From: Paenibacillus melissococcoides
Lineage (GTDB): Bacteria > Bacillota > Bacilli > Paenibacillales > Paenibacillaceae
Length of the DNA: 64,000 bases
NCBI GenBank assembly: GCA_944800085.1
Contig: CALYLO010000001.1
Span: 707,001 to 771,000, forward strand
Direction: 5' to 3'
Both the position numbers and the translations under genes were made by a program. Below, in pieces: positions 9,458 through 21,833 of this stretch. Below the pieces are notes generated by a model. It worked only from the letters and a program-made list of their open reading frames with translations, searched no databases and was not told the DNA's origin. The stretch's first letter is position 1. Each line of letters opens with the position of its first letter.

Positions 9458-10708
9458 ATGGCTTACCAGAAGCCGACAGGCACGCAGGATTTGCTGCCGG
9501 GCACCGTCGAGATATGGCAGACGGTCGAGCGCAAAGCCCGCGATCTGTGCCGTCGATTCAACTACAAGGAAATCCGGACCCCGATATTCGAACAGACCGA
9601 GCTATTCGAGCGCGGCGTCGGCGAGACGACGGATATCGTGGAGAAAGAAATGTATACGTTCAAGGACAAGGGCGATCGCAGCATGACGCTGCGTCCGGAA
9701 AATACGGCAGGCGTCGTTCGCTCCTATGTGGAGAACAAGCTGTACGGCGAGCCGGATGTGACCAAGCTCTATTATATCGGGCCGATGTTCCGTTATGAGC
9801 GGCCGCAAGCGGGACGCTACCGCCAGTTCCATCAATTCGGCGTGGAGGCGTTCGGGGCTGTCGATCCGAGCCTGGATGCGGAGATTATCGCGCTCGGGTA
9901 TGAATTCATGAAGCAGGTCGGGCTGACCGGCGTGCGCGTGGAGATCAATTCGGTCGGCAACGCGCCGAGCCGCGCGGCTTACCGGGAGCGTCTGCTGCAA
10001 TTTTTGGAGCCGATGAAGGAATCGCTGTGCAAGGACTGCCAGTCCCGAATGGAACGCAATCCGCTGCGCGTGCTCGACTGCAAGGTCGATCAGGACAAAT
10101 TCGGCGATGCGCCTTCGATTCTGGACAGCCTGGATGAAGAGTGCGCGACCCATTTTGCCAAGGTCAAGCAGTATTTGTCGGCGATGGGGGTCGACTATGA
10201 AGTGAACCACCGCCTCGTGCGCGGACTCGATTATTATACGCATACGGCATTCGAGTACAAGGCGCAGGGCATCGGCGCCATCGATACGGTCGGCGGCGGC
10301 GGCCGCTACAACGGCCTGGTGGCGGATATCGGCGGTCCGGATCAGCCCGGCATCGGCTTCGGCATCGGGCTGGAACGAATCGCGCTATTGCTGGAAAAGC
10401 AGGGCGTCGACTGCAACGAGGCGTCCCCGCTCGATATTTATCTGATCGGACTCGGCGAGCAGGCGGAGGCCGAGGTGACGAAGCTGCTGAACGATCTGCG
10501 GCGTGAAGGACTGGCTGCCGAGAAGGATTACCAGGGCCGCAAGATGAAGGCGCAGATGAAATCGGCCGACCGCATGCAGGCGCGTTACGCCGGGATACTG
10601 GGCGATGACGAGCTGTCCCGGGGCGAGATTGCGCTGAAGGAACTGGCCAGCGGGGAGCAGCGGTTCGTGCCGCTGTCCGAATTGGCGCGGCAATTGAAGC
10701 AGGCTTGA
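9458..10708 (+). CDS. hisS: Histidyl-tRNA synthetase
   Basis: This class II synthetase charges tRNA-His. From the ATG at 9458 the protein has 416 residues, the usual bacterial size. Motif 2 ([17 protein letters not shown]) lies near residue 112, and the HisRS-specific histidine-binding [12 protein letters not shown] and GGGRYNGL segments lie near residues 255 and 280. An anticodon-binding domain closes the protein. The start is set by AGGAGGAGGAA just upstream. An in-frame extension to 9362 would run through the T-box terminator and is rejected. aspS follows without a terminator. Confidence 0.97.
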   Translation: MAYQKPTGTQDLLPGTVEIWQTVERKARDLCRRFNYKEIRTPIFEQTELFERGVGETTDIVEKEMYTFKDKGDRSMTLRPENTAGVVRSYVENKLYGEPDVTKLYYIGPMFRYERPQAGRYRQFHQFGVEAFGAVDPSLDAEIIALGYEFMKQVGLTGVRVEINSVGNAPSRAAYRERLLQFLEPMKESLCKDCQSRMERNPLRVLDCKVDQDKFGDAPSILDSLDEECATHFAKVKQYLSAMGVDYEVNHRLVRGLDYYTHTAFEYKAQGIGAIDTVGGGGRYNGLVADIGGPDQPGIGFGIGLERIALLLEKQGVDCNEASPLDIYLIGLGEQAEAEVTKLLNDLRREGLAAEKDYQGRKMKAQMKSADRMQARYAGILGDDELSRGEIALKELASGEQRFVPLSELARQLKQA

Positions 10709-10797
10709 CCTGCTGAGACGCCAGTATGCCGGCAAGAGGCAGACGATGCAAGAACATAGATGAAGAACGATCGATGATGAGGAGAGTGGAGTTCATG

Positions 10798-12582
<1,785 letters not shown>

Positions 12583-12611
12583 CACGCCCGCTGCTTCGAG
12601 CAGCTTGAACG

Positions 12612-12662
12612 AACGCCCCTTGCCGATCTATGCTATATAGCAGGCGGCCAGGGGCGTTGCCA
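12612..12662 (+). terminator. Terminator of the hisS-aspS operon
   Basis: AACGCCCCT (12612-12620) pairs with AGGGGCGTT (12650-12658), extended by an internal GCCG/CGGC stem. The trailing T-run is weak. Confidence 0.65.
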
Positions 12663-12699
12663 TTATACTCGGGCGGTAGGCCCGCAGGAGGAATAGCTG

Positions 12700-13452
12700 A
12701 TGTTGCATCAATTTTCGCGTACAGAATTAGCCATCGGCCCGGAAGGGCTGGACAAGCTGAAGAACAGCACCGTCGCCGTGCTCGGCATCGGCGGCGTCGG
12801 CGGCATCGCTGCGGAAGCGCTGGCGCGCACGGGCATCGGGCGCATCATCATGATCGATAAGGATGTCGTCGACATCACGAATGTGAACCGCCAGATTCAC
12901 GCCTTGACGACGACGGTCGGGCAGAAGAAGGCGGAGCTGATGCGGGAGCGGATCAAGCTCATTAATCCGGAGTGCGACGCCATCGCCTTGAATATGTTCT
13001 ATACGGAAGAGACGTACGAGGAGCTGTTCGCCTACGATCTCGATTATGTCGTGGACGCTTCGGACACGATCTCTTATAAAATTCACCTCATTAAGGAATG
13101 CTTGCGCCGCAACATCCCGATTATCTCAAGCATGGGAGCGGCCAACAAAATGGACCCGACGCGCTTCCAGGTGGCGGACATCTCGAAGACGACGGTCGAT
13201 CCGATCGCGCGCGTCATCCGGCAGAAGCTGCGCAAGGACGGCATCAAAAAAGGAGTCAAGGTCGTCTTCTCGACCGAGGAGCCGTTGAAGCCGCGCGTTG
13301 ACGTGACCGAGAAGATCGTTCCGGAGACGGCGCCGGATATCCGCAAGGCGAAGCAGCCGCCGGCCAGCAACTCCTTCGTGCCGCCGGTGGCGGGGCTGAT
13401 CATGGTAAGCGTCGTCGTCCGCGATCTGCTTACTACGTTAGAATCACGGTGA
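12700..13452 (+). CDS. tcdA: tRNA threonylcarbamoyladenosine dehydratase
   Basis: TcdA (YrvM/CsdL) uses ATP to cyclise t6A37 in tRNA to ct6A. The 250-residue protein is a ThiF/MoeB/E1-like Rossmann protein with GIGGVGG at about residues 29-35, the IDKDVVDITNVNRQ segment that binds ATP, and Arg/Asn residues typical of the family. The partner IscS-type enzyme is encoded further on (32300). The gene is downstream of aspS and overlaps the rarA start by one base, as in B. subtilis yrvM-yrvN. A GGAGGAATAGCTG ribosome site fixes the ATG. Confidence 0.94.
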   Translation: MLHQFSRTELAIGPEGLDKLKNSTVAVLGIGGVGGIAAEALARTGIGRIIMIDKDVVDITNVNRQIHALTTTVGQKKAELMRERIKLINPECDAIALNMFYTEETYEELFAYDLDYVVDASDTISYKIHLIKECLRRNIPIISSMGAANKMDPTRFQVADISKTTVDPIARVIRQKLRKDGIKKGVKVVFSTEEPLKPRVDVTEKIVPETAPDIRKAKQPPASNSFVPPVAGLIMVSVVVRDLLTTLESR

Positions 13453-14783
13453 TGAACATGGATTTATTCTCCTATCAGGAAGAGCGGGAGCCGGGCATGC
13501 GGCTGCTCGCCGATCGGATGCGCCCGCACAATCTTGACGAATATATCGGCCAGGAGCATATCGTCGGTCCGGGCCGTCTGCTGCGGCGGGCGATCGAAGG
13601 CGATCGCATTTCTTCGATTTTGCTGTACGGGCCGCCGGGATGCGGGAAGACGACGCTGGCCAATATTATTTCGGAGCGCACGCAGGGCGAGTTCGTCCGT
13701 CTCAATGCGGTCGACGCCTCGGTCAAAGACGTGCGGGCGGTCATCGAGCAGGCGGAGAACAACCGCAATCTGTATAATACAAAGACGATTTTGTTCCTGG
13801 ACGAGGTGCACCGCTTCAACCGGTCGCAGCAGGACGCGCTGCTGCCCGCCGTCGAGAAGGGAACGATCATCTTCGTCGGCGCCACGACGGAGAATCCGTT
13901 CCACCACGTCAACGGGGCGTTGATGAGCCGGTCGACGCTGTTCCAGCTCAAGCCGCTGACGAAGGAGCATTCGCTGATCGCGATGCGGCGCGCGCTGGCC
14001 GATGCGGAACGGGGTCTCGGCTTCATGAAGGTGGAAGCGGAGCCGGGAACGCTGGAGCATATCGCCGCGATGGCGAACGGCGATATTCGCCGGGCGCTCA
14101 ACGCGCTGGAGCTGGCGGTCATGACGACCTCGCCGGAGGCGGACGGAACGGTCCGCATCACGATGGAGGTTGCGGAGGAGTCTGTCCGCAGGCCGCTCGT
14201 GCAGGCGGACGAATCGGTGCAATACGATGTGCTGTCCGCCTTCCACAAGAGCATCCGCGGCTCCAGCGATGCGGCGCTCTACTGGTTCCTCTACGCGGTG
14301 GAGAAGCTCGGCATGGATCCGATGACCTTCATCCGCCGCCTGACGGTCGCCTGCAGCGAGGATATCGGCTTGGCCAATCCGCAGGCGATGGTTCAGGCGG
14401 TCAGCGCGATGGAGGCGTACCACCGCATCGGGTGGCCGGAATCGAAGTATATTGTCGCCCAGGCGATACTCTTCGCCGTCGAGAGTCCGAAGTCGAATTC
14501 GATTCCGGCGGCCATCGCCCGCGTCATGGCGGCCTTCGACGACTATCCGTCGGCTCCCGTGCCGCTCCATCTTCGCGACGCGCATTATAAGGGAGCCGAG
14601 AAGCTCGGGCACAAGGGCTACAAATATCCGCATGATTATCCCGGACATTACGTTGAACAGCAATATTTGCCGGATTCGATCCGCAATCGGATCTTCTTCA
14701 TGGCGAGCGAGCAAGGGACCGAGGCGAAGATGCGCCTGAATCAGGAACGGAGACGCCAAGCAAAGCCGGACAACGGGGACTAA
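13452..14783 (+). CDS. rarA: Replication-associated recombination ATPase RarA (MgsA)
   Basis: This AAA+ ATPase acts at stalled replication forks together with SSB and recombination proteins. Walker A (GPPGCGKTT) lies near residue 57, Walker B (ILFLDEVHRF) near 112, and sensor 1 is in GATTENP. The C-terminal tetramerisation domain ends with KYPHDYPGHYVEQQYLP, a RarA hallmark. The length of 443 residues is normal. The ATG at 13452 shares its A with the tcdA TGA, indicating translational coupling. A GTG three bases earlier and an ATG at 13458 are possible alternatives, and no strong ribosome site distinguishes them. Confidence 0.95.
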   Translation: MNMDLFSYQEEREPGMRLLADRMRPHNLDEYIGQEHIVGPGRLLRRAIEGDRISSILLYGPPGCGKTTLANIISERTQGEFVRLNAVDASVKDVRAVIEQAENNRNLYNTKTILFLDEVHRFNRSQQDALLPAVEKGTIIFVGATTENPFHHVNGALMSRSTLFQLKPLTKEHSLIAMRRALADAERGLGFMKVEAEPGTLEHIAAMANGDIRRALNALELAVMTTSPEADGTVRITMEVAEESVRRPLVQADESVQYDVLSAFHKSIRGSSDAALYWFLYAVEKLGMDPMTFIRRLTVACSEDIGLANPQAMVQAVSAMEAYHRIGWPESKYIVAQAILFAVESPKSNSIPAAIARVMAAFDDYPSAPVPLHLRDAHYKGAEKLGHKGYKYPHDYPGHYVEQQYLPDSIRNRIFFMASEQGTEAKMRLNQERRRQAKPDNGD

Positions 14784-14863
14784 GGGCAGCGCAGGTTTCC
14801 GCGGCGGACCGGCTCCAAGCATCCAGAGGCCGAACAGACAGCATTCGGAAGGGAGAGGAAAGT

Positions 14864-15316
14864 ATGATGGCGAAGCATACAGACAGAGCGGAGGCCGCAG
14901 CGATGCGGAGAGCGGCGGGAGCCGCCGTCGCGGCAGGGGGAAGCGCAGGAGCCTGTCTCCGCTATGGCATCGGCCTGCTGGTCCCGTTCGACCCGCCGGC
15001 AGGCTTCCCCTGGGCGACATTGGCCGTCAACCTGGCCGGCTGTCTCTTTCTCGGCTGGTTCTTCACCTGGCTGCAGGAGCGACCCGGCCTGTCACCGCTA
15101 TGGAAGCCGCTGCTCGGAACCGGGCTGACGGGGGCAACGACGACGTTTTCGACGTTCGCGGTCGAAGCGCTGGACCTGTTCGCGGCCCAGCGGTATGCCG
15201 CCGCGATGATCTATTTGACGGCCAGCATCGGCCTCGGACTGGGGCTGGCCTGGCTCGGCATGCGCTGGGCGGGGCTGTCCAAGCCGGCAGGCGCATGCGA
15301 GGAGGGACGGCGATGA
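14864..15316 (+). CDS. crcB: Fluoride efflux channel subunit CrcB/Fluc (first copy)
   Basis: This small four-helix membrane protein forms a dual-topology fluoride channel. The 150 residues contain the family motifs: RYGIG early, NLAGCLFLG near residue 56, and GATTTFSTFAVE near residue 85, which includes the phenylalanine/threonine track for fluoride. It carries extra N-terminal residues compared with the second copy. The two genes overlap by four bases (ATGA), so they likely build a heterodimeric channel of fixed opposite topology. GGGAGAGG precedes the start. No fluoride riboswitch consensus was seen upstream. Confidence 0.9.
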   Translation: MMAKHTDRAEAAAMRRAAGAAVAAGGSAGACLRYGIGLLVPFDPPAGFPWATLAVNLAGCLFLGWFFTWLQERPGLSPLWKPLLGTGLTGATTTFSTFAVEALDLFAAQRYAAAMIYLTASIGLGLGLAWLGMRWAGLSKPAGACEEGRR

Positions 15317-15678
15317 ATATGCTGTGGGTAGCCATTGGCGGGGCATTTGGCGCTTGGAGCCGTTATGAATTGGGCGCTTATATTGCAAGGCGGGCAGGCA
15401 GCCGCTTTCCGTGGGGGACGCTGCTTGTCAATTGGGGAGGCTGCTTCCTGCTCGGCCTGTTGGCCGGGATGCGCGAGGCGCTGCCCGCTCCCCTGTACGT
15501 CTTCGCCGCGGTCGGATGGTGCGGCGCGTTTACGACATTTTCAACTTTCAGCTTCGAAGCATTGACGTTATGGAAGGACAAGCAGCGCGGCCGCTGCGCG
15601 CTGTACCTGTTCCTGACGGCGGCCGTCGGGCTCGCCGCTGCGGCGGGAGGACGATGGCTGGCCGGACTGCCAGGGTAG
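15313..15678 (+). CDS. crcB: Fluoride efflux channel subunit CrcB/Fluc (second copy)
   Basis: This is the partner of the preceding gene, with 121 residues and four predicted membrane helices. RYELGAY, NWGGCFLLG and GAFTTFSTFSFE are the counterparts of the motifs in copy one. The ATG at 15313 overlaps the upstream TGA, with GAGGGACGG as ribosome site. Longer readings from 15100 would lie inside copy one in another frame and are rejected. Tandem unequal crcB genes are common in Firmicutes and encode the two halves of one channel. Confidence 0.9.
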   Translation: MNMLWVAIGGAFGAWSRYELGAYIARRAGSRFPWGTLLVNWGGCFLLGLLAGMREALPAPLYVFAAVGWCGAFTTFSTFSFEALTLWKDKQRGRCALYLFLTAAVGLAAAAGGRWLAGLPG

Positions 15679-15737
15679 CGCGGGCCGCATGGTCAAGCGA
15701 AGTATCGATGAAATGTGAAGAAAATGGAGGAGTCGAC

Positions 15738-16280
15738 ATGTTCGAAGCGAGGCAATGCTTAACGGGACGGTATAAGCTTCAAAAGCTTATCGGAGCGGTT
15801 ATTGTAACGGTATCGGTGCTCGGAGCCGCCGGATGCAGCGGCGGCGAAGCCGGACATGCCGTGACGGGGAAGCCGGAAGCGGCCGAGCGGCTGATGCCGA
15901 ATGGGGATCTGCGGCAAACGACCGCGTCCGCGGATCAGCTTCCGTCTTTTATGGACGATAAGAGCGAGGAGATGCAATTGATATACAAGCTGGCGGCCGC
16001 CAACCATGAACTGCTCGCCTCGATGCCTTGCTATTGCGGCTGCGGAGAATCGGCAGGACATCAGAGCAATCTGAACTGCTTCGTGGCGGAGATCGAAGAA
16101 GACGGAGCCGTCGTATGGGACGATCACGGCACCCGCTGCGGCGTATGCCTTAATATCGCGGTCGAGGCTTCCAAGCTGAAGAGCGAAGGGATGAGCGACA
16201 TCGACATCCGCAACGCCATCGACGAGAAATACAAAGAAGGATATGCGGAGCCTACGCCTACCCCGATGCCGGCCGTATAA
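15738..16280 (+). CDS. PCYCGC-motif lipoprotein
   Basis: The 180-residue protein starts at ATG 15738 behind AATGGAGGAG. Residues 1-35 form a basic stretch, a hydrophobic helix and a lipobox-like GAAGC, so it is probably a membrane-anchored lipoprotein. The mature part contains the signature MPCYCGCGESAGH near residue 97 and a second pair of cysteines (TRCGVCLN) near 132, defining the PCYCGC family. The cysteine arrangement suggests metal or haem binding, but the family function is unknown to me. The C-terminus is a Pro/Thr tail. Confidence 0.8.
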   Translation: MFEARQCLTGRYKLQKLIGAVIVTVSVLGAAGCSGGEAGHAVTGKPEAAERLMPNGDLRQTTASADQLPSFMDDKSEEMQLIYKLAAANHELLASMPCYCGCGESAGHQSNLNCFVAEIEEDGAVVWDDHGTRCGVCLNIAVEASKLKSEGMSDIDIRNAIDEKYKEGYAEPTPTPMPAV

Positions 16281-16373
16281 GCCGGGATGCGCCGATTCGC
16301 GTGCCGTCAATTTCCTTGAAACGCCATGTTTAAATTGAGCCGCTTTGTCATATCCTACAGGCAACAGCTTGCC

Positions 16374-16391
16374 AACATATGAGGATATGTT
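16374..16391. promoter_or_regulatory. Palindromic operator candidate for the ArsR-type regulator
   Basis: AACATAT-GAGG-ATATGTT is a perfect 7-bp inverted repeat with a 4-bp centre, about 60 bp ahead of the regulator start. The form matches operators of CzrA/CadC/ArsR-type repressors. Autoregulation is an inference. Confidence 0.5.
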
Positions 16392-16449
16392 CATTCCCCG
16401 TCCGGAGCCGGAATATACAGGGGGTGGACCAAAGGACAAAGGAGAGACA

Positions 16450-16761
16450 ATGATGGAATATTTCCTGGGAAAAGATCTGGATCCTGAAGTGCTCGAGCAT
16501 GTATCGCAAACCTTCAAGGCACTGGGAGATCCGACGCGGATACGGATATTGTCCATGCTGGCCAAGGAAGAATGCTCCGTGAACCAGCTTGCGGAGACGC
16601 TGCAGCTGTCCCAATCGGCGGTATCCCACCAGTTGAAGACGCTGCGGGCCTACCGGTTTGTCCGTTACCGGCGGGAAGGACAAAATATTTTATACATTTG
16701 CGACGATGACTATATAATCGGATTGCTGAATGAAGCGGTGCGGTATGCTTCCAAATTATAA
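16450..16761 (+). CDS. ArsR/SmtB-family transcriptional regulator
   Basis: The 103-residue winged-helix protein carries the family core FKALGDPTRIRILSMLAKEE near residues 19-38. Its recognition helix SQSAVSHQLKTLRAYRFVRYRREGQN follows in parts near residues 56-81. The DNA-binding Cys pair of ArsR/CadC (ELCVC box) is replaced by EECSVNQL, with a single Cys. The C-terminal helix has several acidic residues (CDDDYIIGLLNEA), as in CzrA-type alpha-5 sensors, but a clear D-x-H site is not seen. The start follows AAAGGAG by 5 bp. An upstream palindrome suggests self-repression, and no metal-efflux gene is adjacent. Confidence 0.85.
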   Translation: MMEYFLGKDLDPEVLEHVSQTFKALGDPTRIRILSMLAKEECSVNQLAETLQLSQSAVSHQLKTLRAYRFVRYRREGQNILYICDDDYIIGLLNEAVRYASKL

Positions 16762-16882
16762 AAAAGGCCCGTTTCCGAGCAAAACGGGTGATAGGACGCC
16801 GTAGAGGCGGAATATACTTAATGTCAACCGGGCGCACGGCAAGGGGATGCCATTTCATCGGTTTTTCGGGCCGTGCCGCCAT

Positions 16883-16910
16883 TTGACGGTTATGTACTTT
16901 CTTATATAAT
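16883..16910 (+). promoter_or_regulatory. Predicted promoter of the CNNM/CBS gene
   Basis: TTGACG (16883-16888) and TATAAT (16905-16910) are separated by 16 bp. Just upstream, GCACGGC (16834-16840) and GCCGTGC (16870-16876) form a possible stem-loop that could end the regulator transcript. Confidence 0.6.
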
Positions 16911-16981
16911 GTTCTTAATGCAATTATTTTCTGATGGGGAGGTGTACCTGTCTGTTCCGATGACGGGAAGACAGGGAAGGT

Positions 16982-18325
16982 TTGGATGATCCGTTACCGA
17001 TAGGCTTTGGCATTTTTTCGGTTCTATTTCTTGTATTTTTGAACGGTTTCTTTGTCGCTGCCGAATTCGCCATGGTGAAGGTTCGCGGCAGCCGGATTGA
17101 TACGCTGGTGCAGGAAGGCAATGCGAAGGCGCGGTTCGCGCAGCATGTGACCGAGCATCTGGACGCGTATTTATCCGCCTGCCAGTTGGGCATTACGCTG
17201 GCTTCTCTCGGCCTGGGCTGGATTGGGGAGAAGACGGTGGCCCAGCTTCTGAAACAGCCGCTGGAGGCCATCGGCCTCGGCGAGGTCGTCTTGCATACCG
17301 TATCCACGGTGATTGCGTTCATCATCATTACCGTGCTTCATATCGTGCTTGGCGAGCTGGCTCCGAAGTCTCTGGCCATTCGCAAAGCCGAGACGATTAC
17401 GTTGCTGACGGCGGCGCCGCTCCGTTACTTTTACAAGATAATGTATCCGTTCATCTGGCTGTTGAACGGAACCGCGAACTGGCTGCTGAAGTTATTCGGT
17501 ATTCAGCCTGCTTCCGAGCATGAGTCGGCTCATACGGAAGAAGAAATACGCATTTTGATGAAAGAAAGCTACAAGAGCGGTCTGATTGACAATACCGAGC
17601 TTGCCTTGGTCGATAACATTTTTGACTTCACGGAGACGCATGCGCGCGATATTATGATTCCGCGCACGGATATGGTCTGCCTCTATGCGCAAAATTCATT
17701 CGAGGAGAACAAAGAAAAAGCAATCACGGAAATGCATACACGCTATCCGGTGTGCGACGAGGACAAGGACAATATTATCGGCTTTATCCATATCAAGGAT
17801 TTGGTGAAGGCGCCGCCGGGGATTGAAGATATACGCCAAGTGATGAGACCGATGATGAGCGTGCCGGAATTGATCTCCATCAGCGCGCTGATGAAGATGA
17901 TGCAGAAGAACAAGGTGCAGATCGCCCTGCTCATCGATGAGTTCGGCGGAACGGCAGGTCTGGTCACATTGGAAGACATTATGGAGGAGATCGTAGGCGA
18001 GATTCAGGATGAATTCGACGAGGAACGGCCGCAGATCGAGAAGCGGGACGAGTCGAATTATTCGATTGACGGCCGCCTGCTGATCGAGGAAGTGAATTCG
18101 TATTTCGGCACCGATATCGTGTCAGACGATTACGATACCATCGGAGGCTGGATCTACGCCCAGGTGGAAGTGCCGCCGCGGGTAGGCCAAAGCATTGCCG
18201 TCGAGTCTCAGTTCGAGTTCATCGTGGAGGAGACCGATCATCTTCGTATCGCGCGGCTGCATGTCCGCAAGCTGGATGCGCCCGCCCGCGACGACATCGA
18301 TTCTTCGGCCTCGACGACCGTATAG
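16982..18325 (+). CDS. CNNM/HlyC-CorC family membrane protein with CBS pair
   Basis: The 447 residues comprise an N-terminal DUF21/CNNM transmembrane domain (about residues 1-180, FLNGFFVAAEFAMVKVR), a CBS pair (about 205-330, starting at IPRTDM) and a C-terminal CorC_HlyC domain. Family members are linked to magnesium or cobalt efflux; calling them haemolysins is historical. A TTG start at 16982 is used because an in-frame stop lies 18 bp upstream and no ATG fits. AGGGAAGG lies very close to it, so initiation may be weak. It ends at a bidirectional terminator shared with mnmA. Confidence 0.87.
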   Translation: MDDPLPIGFGIFSVLFLVFLNGFFVAAEFAMVKVRGSRIDTLVQEGNAKARFAQHVTEHLDAYLSACQLGITLASLGLGWIGEKTVAQLLKQPLEAIGLGEVVLHTVSTVIAFIIITVLHIVLGELAPKSLAIRKAETITLLTAAPLRYFYKIMYPFIWLLNGTANWLLKLFGIQPASEHESAHTEEEIRILMKESYKSGLIDNTELALVDNIFDFTETHARDIMIPRTDMVCLYAQNSFEENKEKAITEMHTRYPVCDEDKDNIIGFIHIKDLVKAPPGIEDIRQVMRPMMSVPELISISALMKMMQKNKVQIALLIDEFGGTAGLVTLEDIMEEIVGEIQDEFDEERPQIEKRDESNYSIDGRLLIEEVNSYFGTDIVSDDYDTIGGWIYAQVEVPPRVGQSIAVESQFEFIVEETDHLRIARLHVRKLDAPARDDIDSSASTTV

Positions 18326-18332
18326 AATGAAC

Positions 18333-18367
18333 AAATCCCCCCTCGCTCCCGGAGCGAGGGGGGATTT
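18333..18367. terminator. Perfect bidirectional terminator between the CNNM gene and mnmA
   Basis: Two 17-base arms, AAATCCCCCCTCGCTCC (18333-18349) and its exact complement (18351-18367), flank a single base. Confidence 0.9.
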
Positions 18368-18404
18368 GCTGTCTACCGGGCTTCCGAGCGGAACCCGCTT
18401 GCGA

Positions 18405-20180
<1,776 letters not shown>

Positions 20181-21293
20181 ATGAAGTTTCTTGGAACTGC
20201 AACAGTAATACTGGCCGTATCAGCAGCTTTGGCGGGTTGCGGTGCAGCTAACACAACAACTACTGGAAGTACGAATGGGTCACAAACTAACATGCCCAAA
20301 TCAGATTCACCTGACAAAGTAACTGCTATTGTCGACGAAGGAACAAAGCAGCAAACAAGTACAATGATGGTGAAGTATGGTATCTTGACAGGTACAGGAA
20401 ATGAGAAATCAGAAGGTAATGTAGAAATTAAGGACGGCAAGGTAATGCTTACGAATTTTAAAACGGCTAAGGGACCGGACTTGCATATCTATCTGACAAA
20501 GGGCAAGGATGTGCAGACTGGCAAAAAGCTAGGCAAGATCGATGTAGACAAGAGTGAACAAACATTTGATTTAGCTGGAGCCAACTTGGATGATTATGAC
20601 TCGGTTATTGTTTACTGCGATAAAGCACATGTTACGTTTGGTGCGGCAGATTTGACCGATAATAAAATGGATAATATGCCAGTATCTTCGGCTATGGGAG
20701 AGAAGGAAGGTATTCTGACTGGAAACGGAAATGAGAAATCCGAAGGCAATGTGCAGATCAAAGATGGCAAGGTAATGCTAACGAATTTCAAAACCGCAAA
20801 AGGTCCGGATCTCCATATCTACCTGACAAAGGGGAAGGATGTGCAGACTGGCAAAAAATTAGGCAAAATCGATGTGGATAAGAGCGAACAAACATTTGAT
20901 CTGGGTGACGCTAACTTGAGTGATTACGATTCGGTTATTATTTACTGCGATAAAGCACATGTTACGTTTGGCGCAGCAGATCTGAAAGATAAACAAATGG
21001 ACGCGAAAAAAGGTGTGCTAACTGGTACTGGAAATGAGAAATCCGAGGGCGATGTGGAAATCAAAGATGGTAAAGTCATGCTAACGAATTTCAAAACAAC
21101 GAAAGGTCCAGACCTCCATATATATTTGACAAAGGGCAAGGATGTGCAGACAGGCAAAAAGCTAGGGAAGATCGATGTGGACAAGAGCGAACAAACATTT
21201 GATCTGAACGGAGCTGATCTTAGTGAATATAACTCCGTCGTTATTTATTGCGACAAGGCTCATGTGATATTTGGTGCAGCTGATATTAGTTAA
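20181..21293 (+). CDS. Lipoprotein with three tandem DM13 domains
   Basis: The 370-residue protein has a signal peptide ending in the lipobox LAGC (Cys near residue 20), then a Thr/Ser-rich linker and three near-identical domains starting at residues 67, 177 and 278. Each begins GxLTGxGNEKSEG, continues with the DM13 hallmark NFKTxKGPDLHIYLT, and ends near a single conserved Cys (YCDKAHV). DM13 is a beta-sandwich domain proposed to work in extracytoplasmic redox or electron transfer. ATG 20181 follows TTGGAGGAG. The frame open to 20145 is less likely. It precedes doxX and a two-component system, with a terminator-like hairpin between. Confidence 0.85.
   Translation: MKFLGTATVILAVSAALAGCGAANTTTTGSTNGSQTNMPKSDSPDKVTAIVDEGTKQQTSTMMVKYGILTGTGNEKSEGNVEIKDGKVMLTNFKTAKGPDLHIYLTKGKDVQTGKKLGKIDVDKSEQTFDLAGANLDDYDSVIVYCDKAHVTFGAADLTDNKMDNMPVSSAMGEKEGILTGNGNEKSEGNVQIKDGKVMLTNFKTAKGPDLHIYLTKGKDVQTGKKLGKIDVDKSEQTFDLGDANLSDYDSVIIYCDKAHVTFGAADLKDKQMDAKKGVLTGTGNEKSEGDVEIKDGKVMLTNFKTTKGPDLHIYLTKGKDVQTGKKLGKIDVDKSEQTFDLNGADLSEYNSVVIYCDKAHVIFGAADIS
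20379..21290 (+). repeat. Three tandem DM13-coding repeats
   Basis: Units begin at 20379, 20709 and 21012 (spacing 330 and 303 bp). Within each, about 280 bp encode almost the same protein. The linkers after units one and two differ in length, so the copies arose by duplication and then lost or gained linker sequence. Confidence 0.9.
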
Positions 21294-21308
21294 ATTAAAA
21301 GAATTATT

Positions 21309-21345
21309 GGTACCGTGCTGATTTTGAGGATGGTACCTTTTTTTT
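21309..21345 (+). terminator. Terminator or attenuator between the DM13 gene and doxX
   Basis: GGTACC (21309-21314) and GGTACC (21332-21337) form a short stem followed by eight T residues. The doxX ribosome site (AAGGAG) starts right after, so partial read-through is likely. Confidence 0.6.
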
Positions 21346-21359
21346 AAGGAGATTATATA

Positions 21360-21827
21360 ATGATGAAAGTAACTCAACAAATAGGTGGTTGGGCATTAAG
21401 TGTGATTCGTATTCTGTTTGGATGGATATGGCTTAAATCTGGGTATGACAAGTTATCAGGTGGTTTTGGTGTTGAAAGTTTAATCCCGGTCATCGCGGAA
21501 AACCGTGATTCTCCTGAATGGTATAAAACTTTTTTTAGTCACGTGGTAAGTCCGTTTTCAGGAGTTTTTGACGTTGTAATTCCTTGGGGAGAGATCCTTA
21601 TAGGATTAGGACTTATTATAGGATTACTCATTGTACCTGCACTAGTTATGTCGGTGTTCGTGAATGCCAATTATATATTGGCCGATATGATATTCACATA
21701 TCCAACGGATATACTAATTGCAACAATACTTCTTACCGGGAAGAGGTTCACATCGTATGTGAGTGTGGAACGATGGCTTTATTCGAAGTGGCGGAAAAGC
21801 TGGAAAGGTGCAGAAAAAAGGATGTGA
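21360..21827 (+). CDS. DoxX-family integral membrane protein
   Basis: The 155-residue protein has four predicted membrane helices with the DoxX pattern IRILFGWIWLKSGYDKLSGG near residues 14-33 and a second conserved region IPWGEILIGLGLIIG near 74-88. DoxX proteins relate to the small subunit of thiosulfate:quinone oxidoreductase and often accompany membrane redox stress systems. The start ATG follows AAGGAG by 8 bp. The response regulator starts 6 bp after the stop, so doxX and the two-component system form one operon. Confidence 0.8.
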   Translation: MMKVTQQIGGWALSVIRILFGWIWLKSGYDKLSGGFGVESLIPVIAENRDSPEWYKTFFSHVVSPFSGVFDVVIPWGEILIGLGLIIGLLIVPALVMSVFVNANYILADMIFTYPTDILIATILLTGKRFTSYVSVERWLYSKWRKSWKGAEKRM

Positions 21828-21833
21828 CAATAA

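Noticed and set aside
14784..14863. Fluoride riboswitch before the crcB pair
   Set aside because: The 80-bp gap is too short and shows no crcB-motif consensus.
16934..16963. Nine-codon leader peptide ahead of the CNNM gene
   Set aside because: The ATG lacks a ribosome site and the frame is too short to distinguish from chance.
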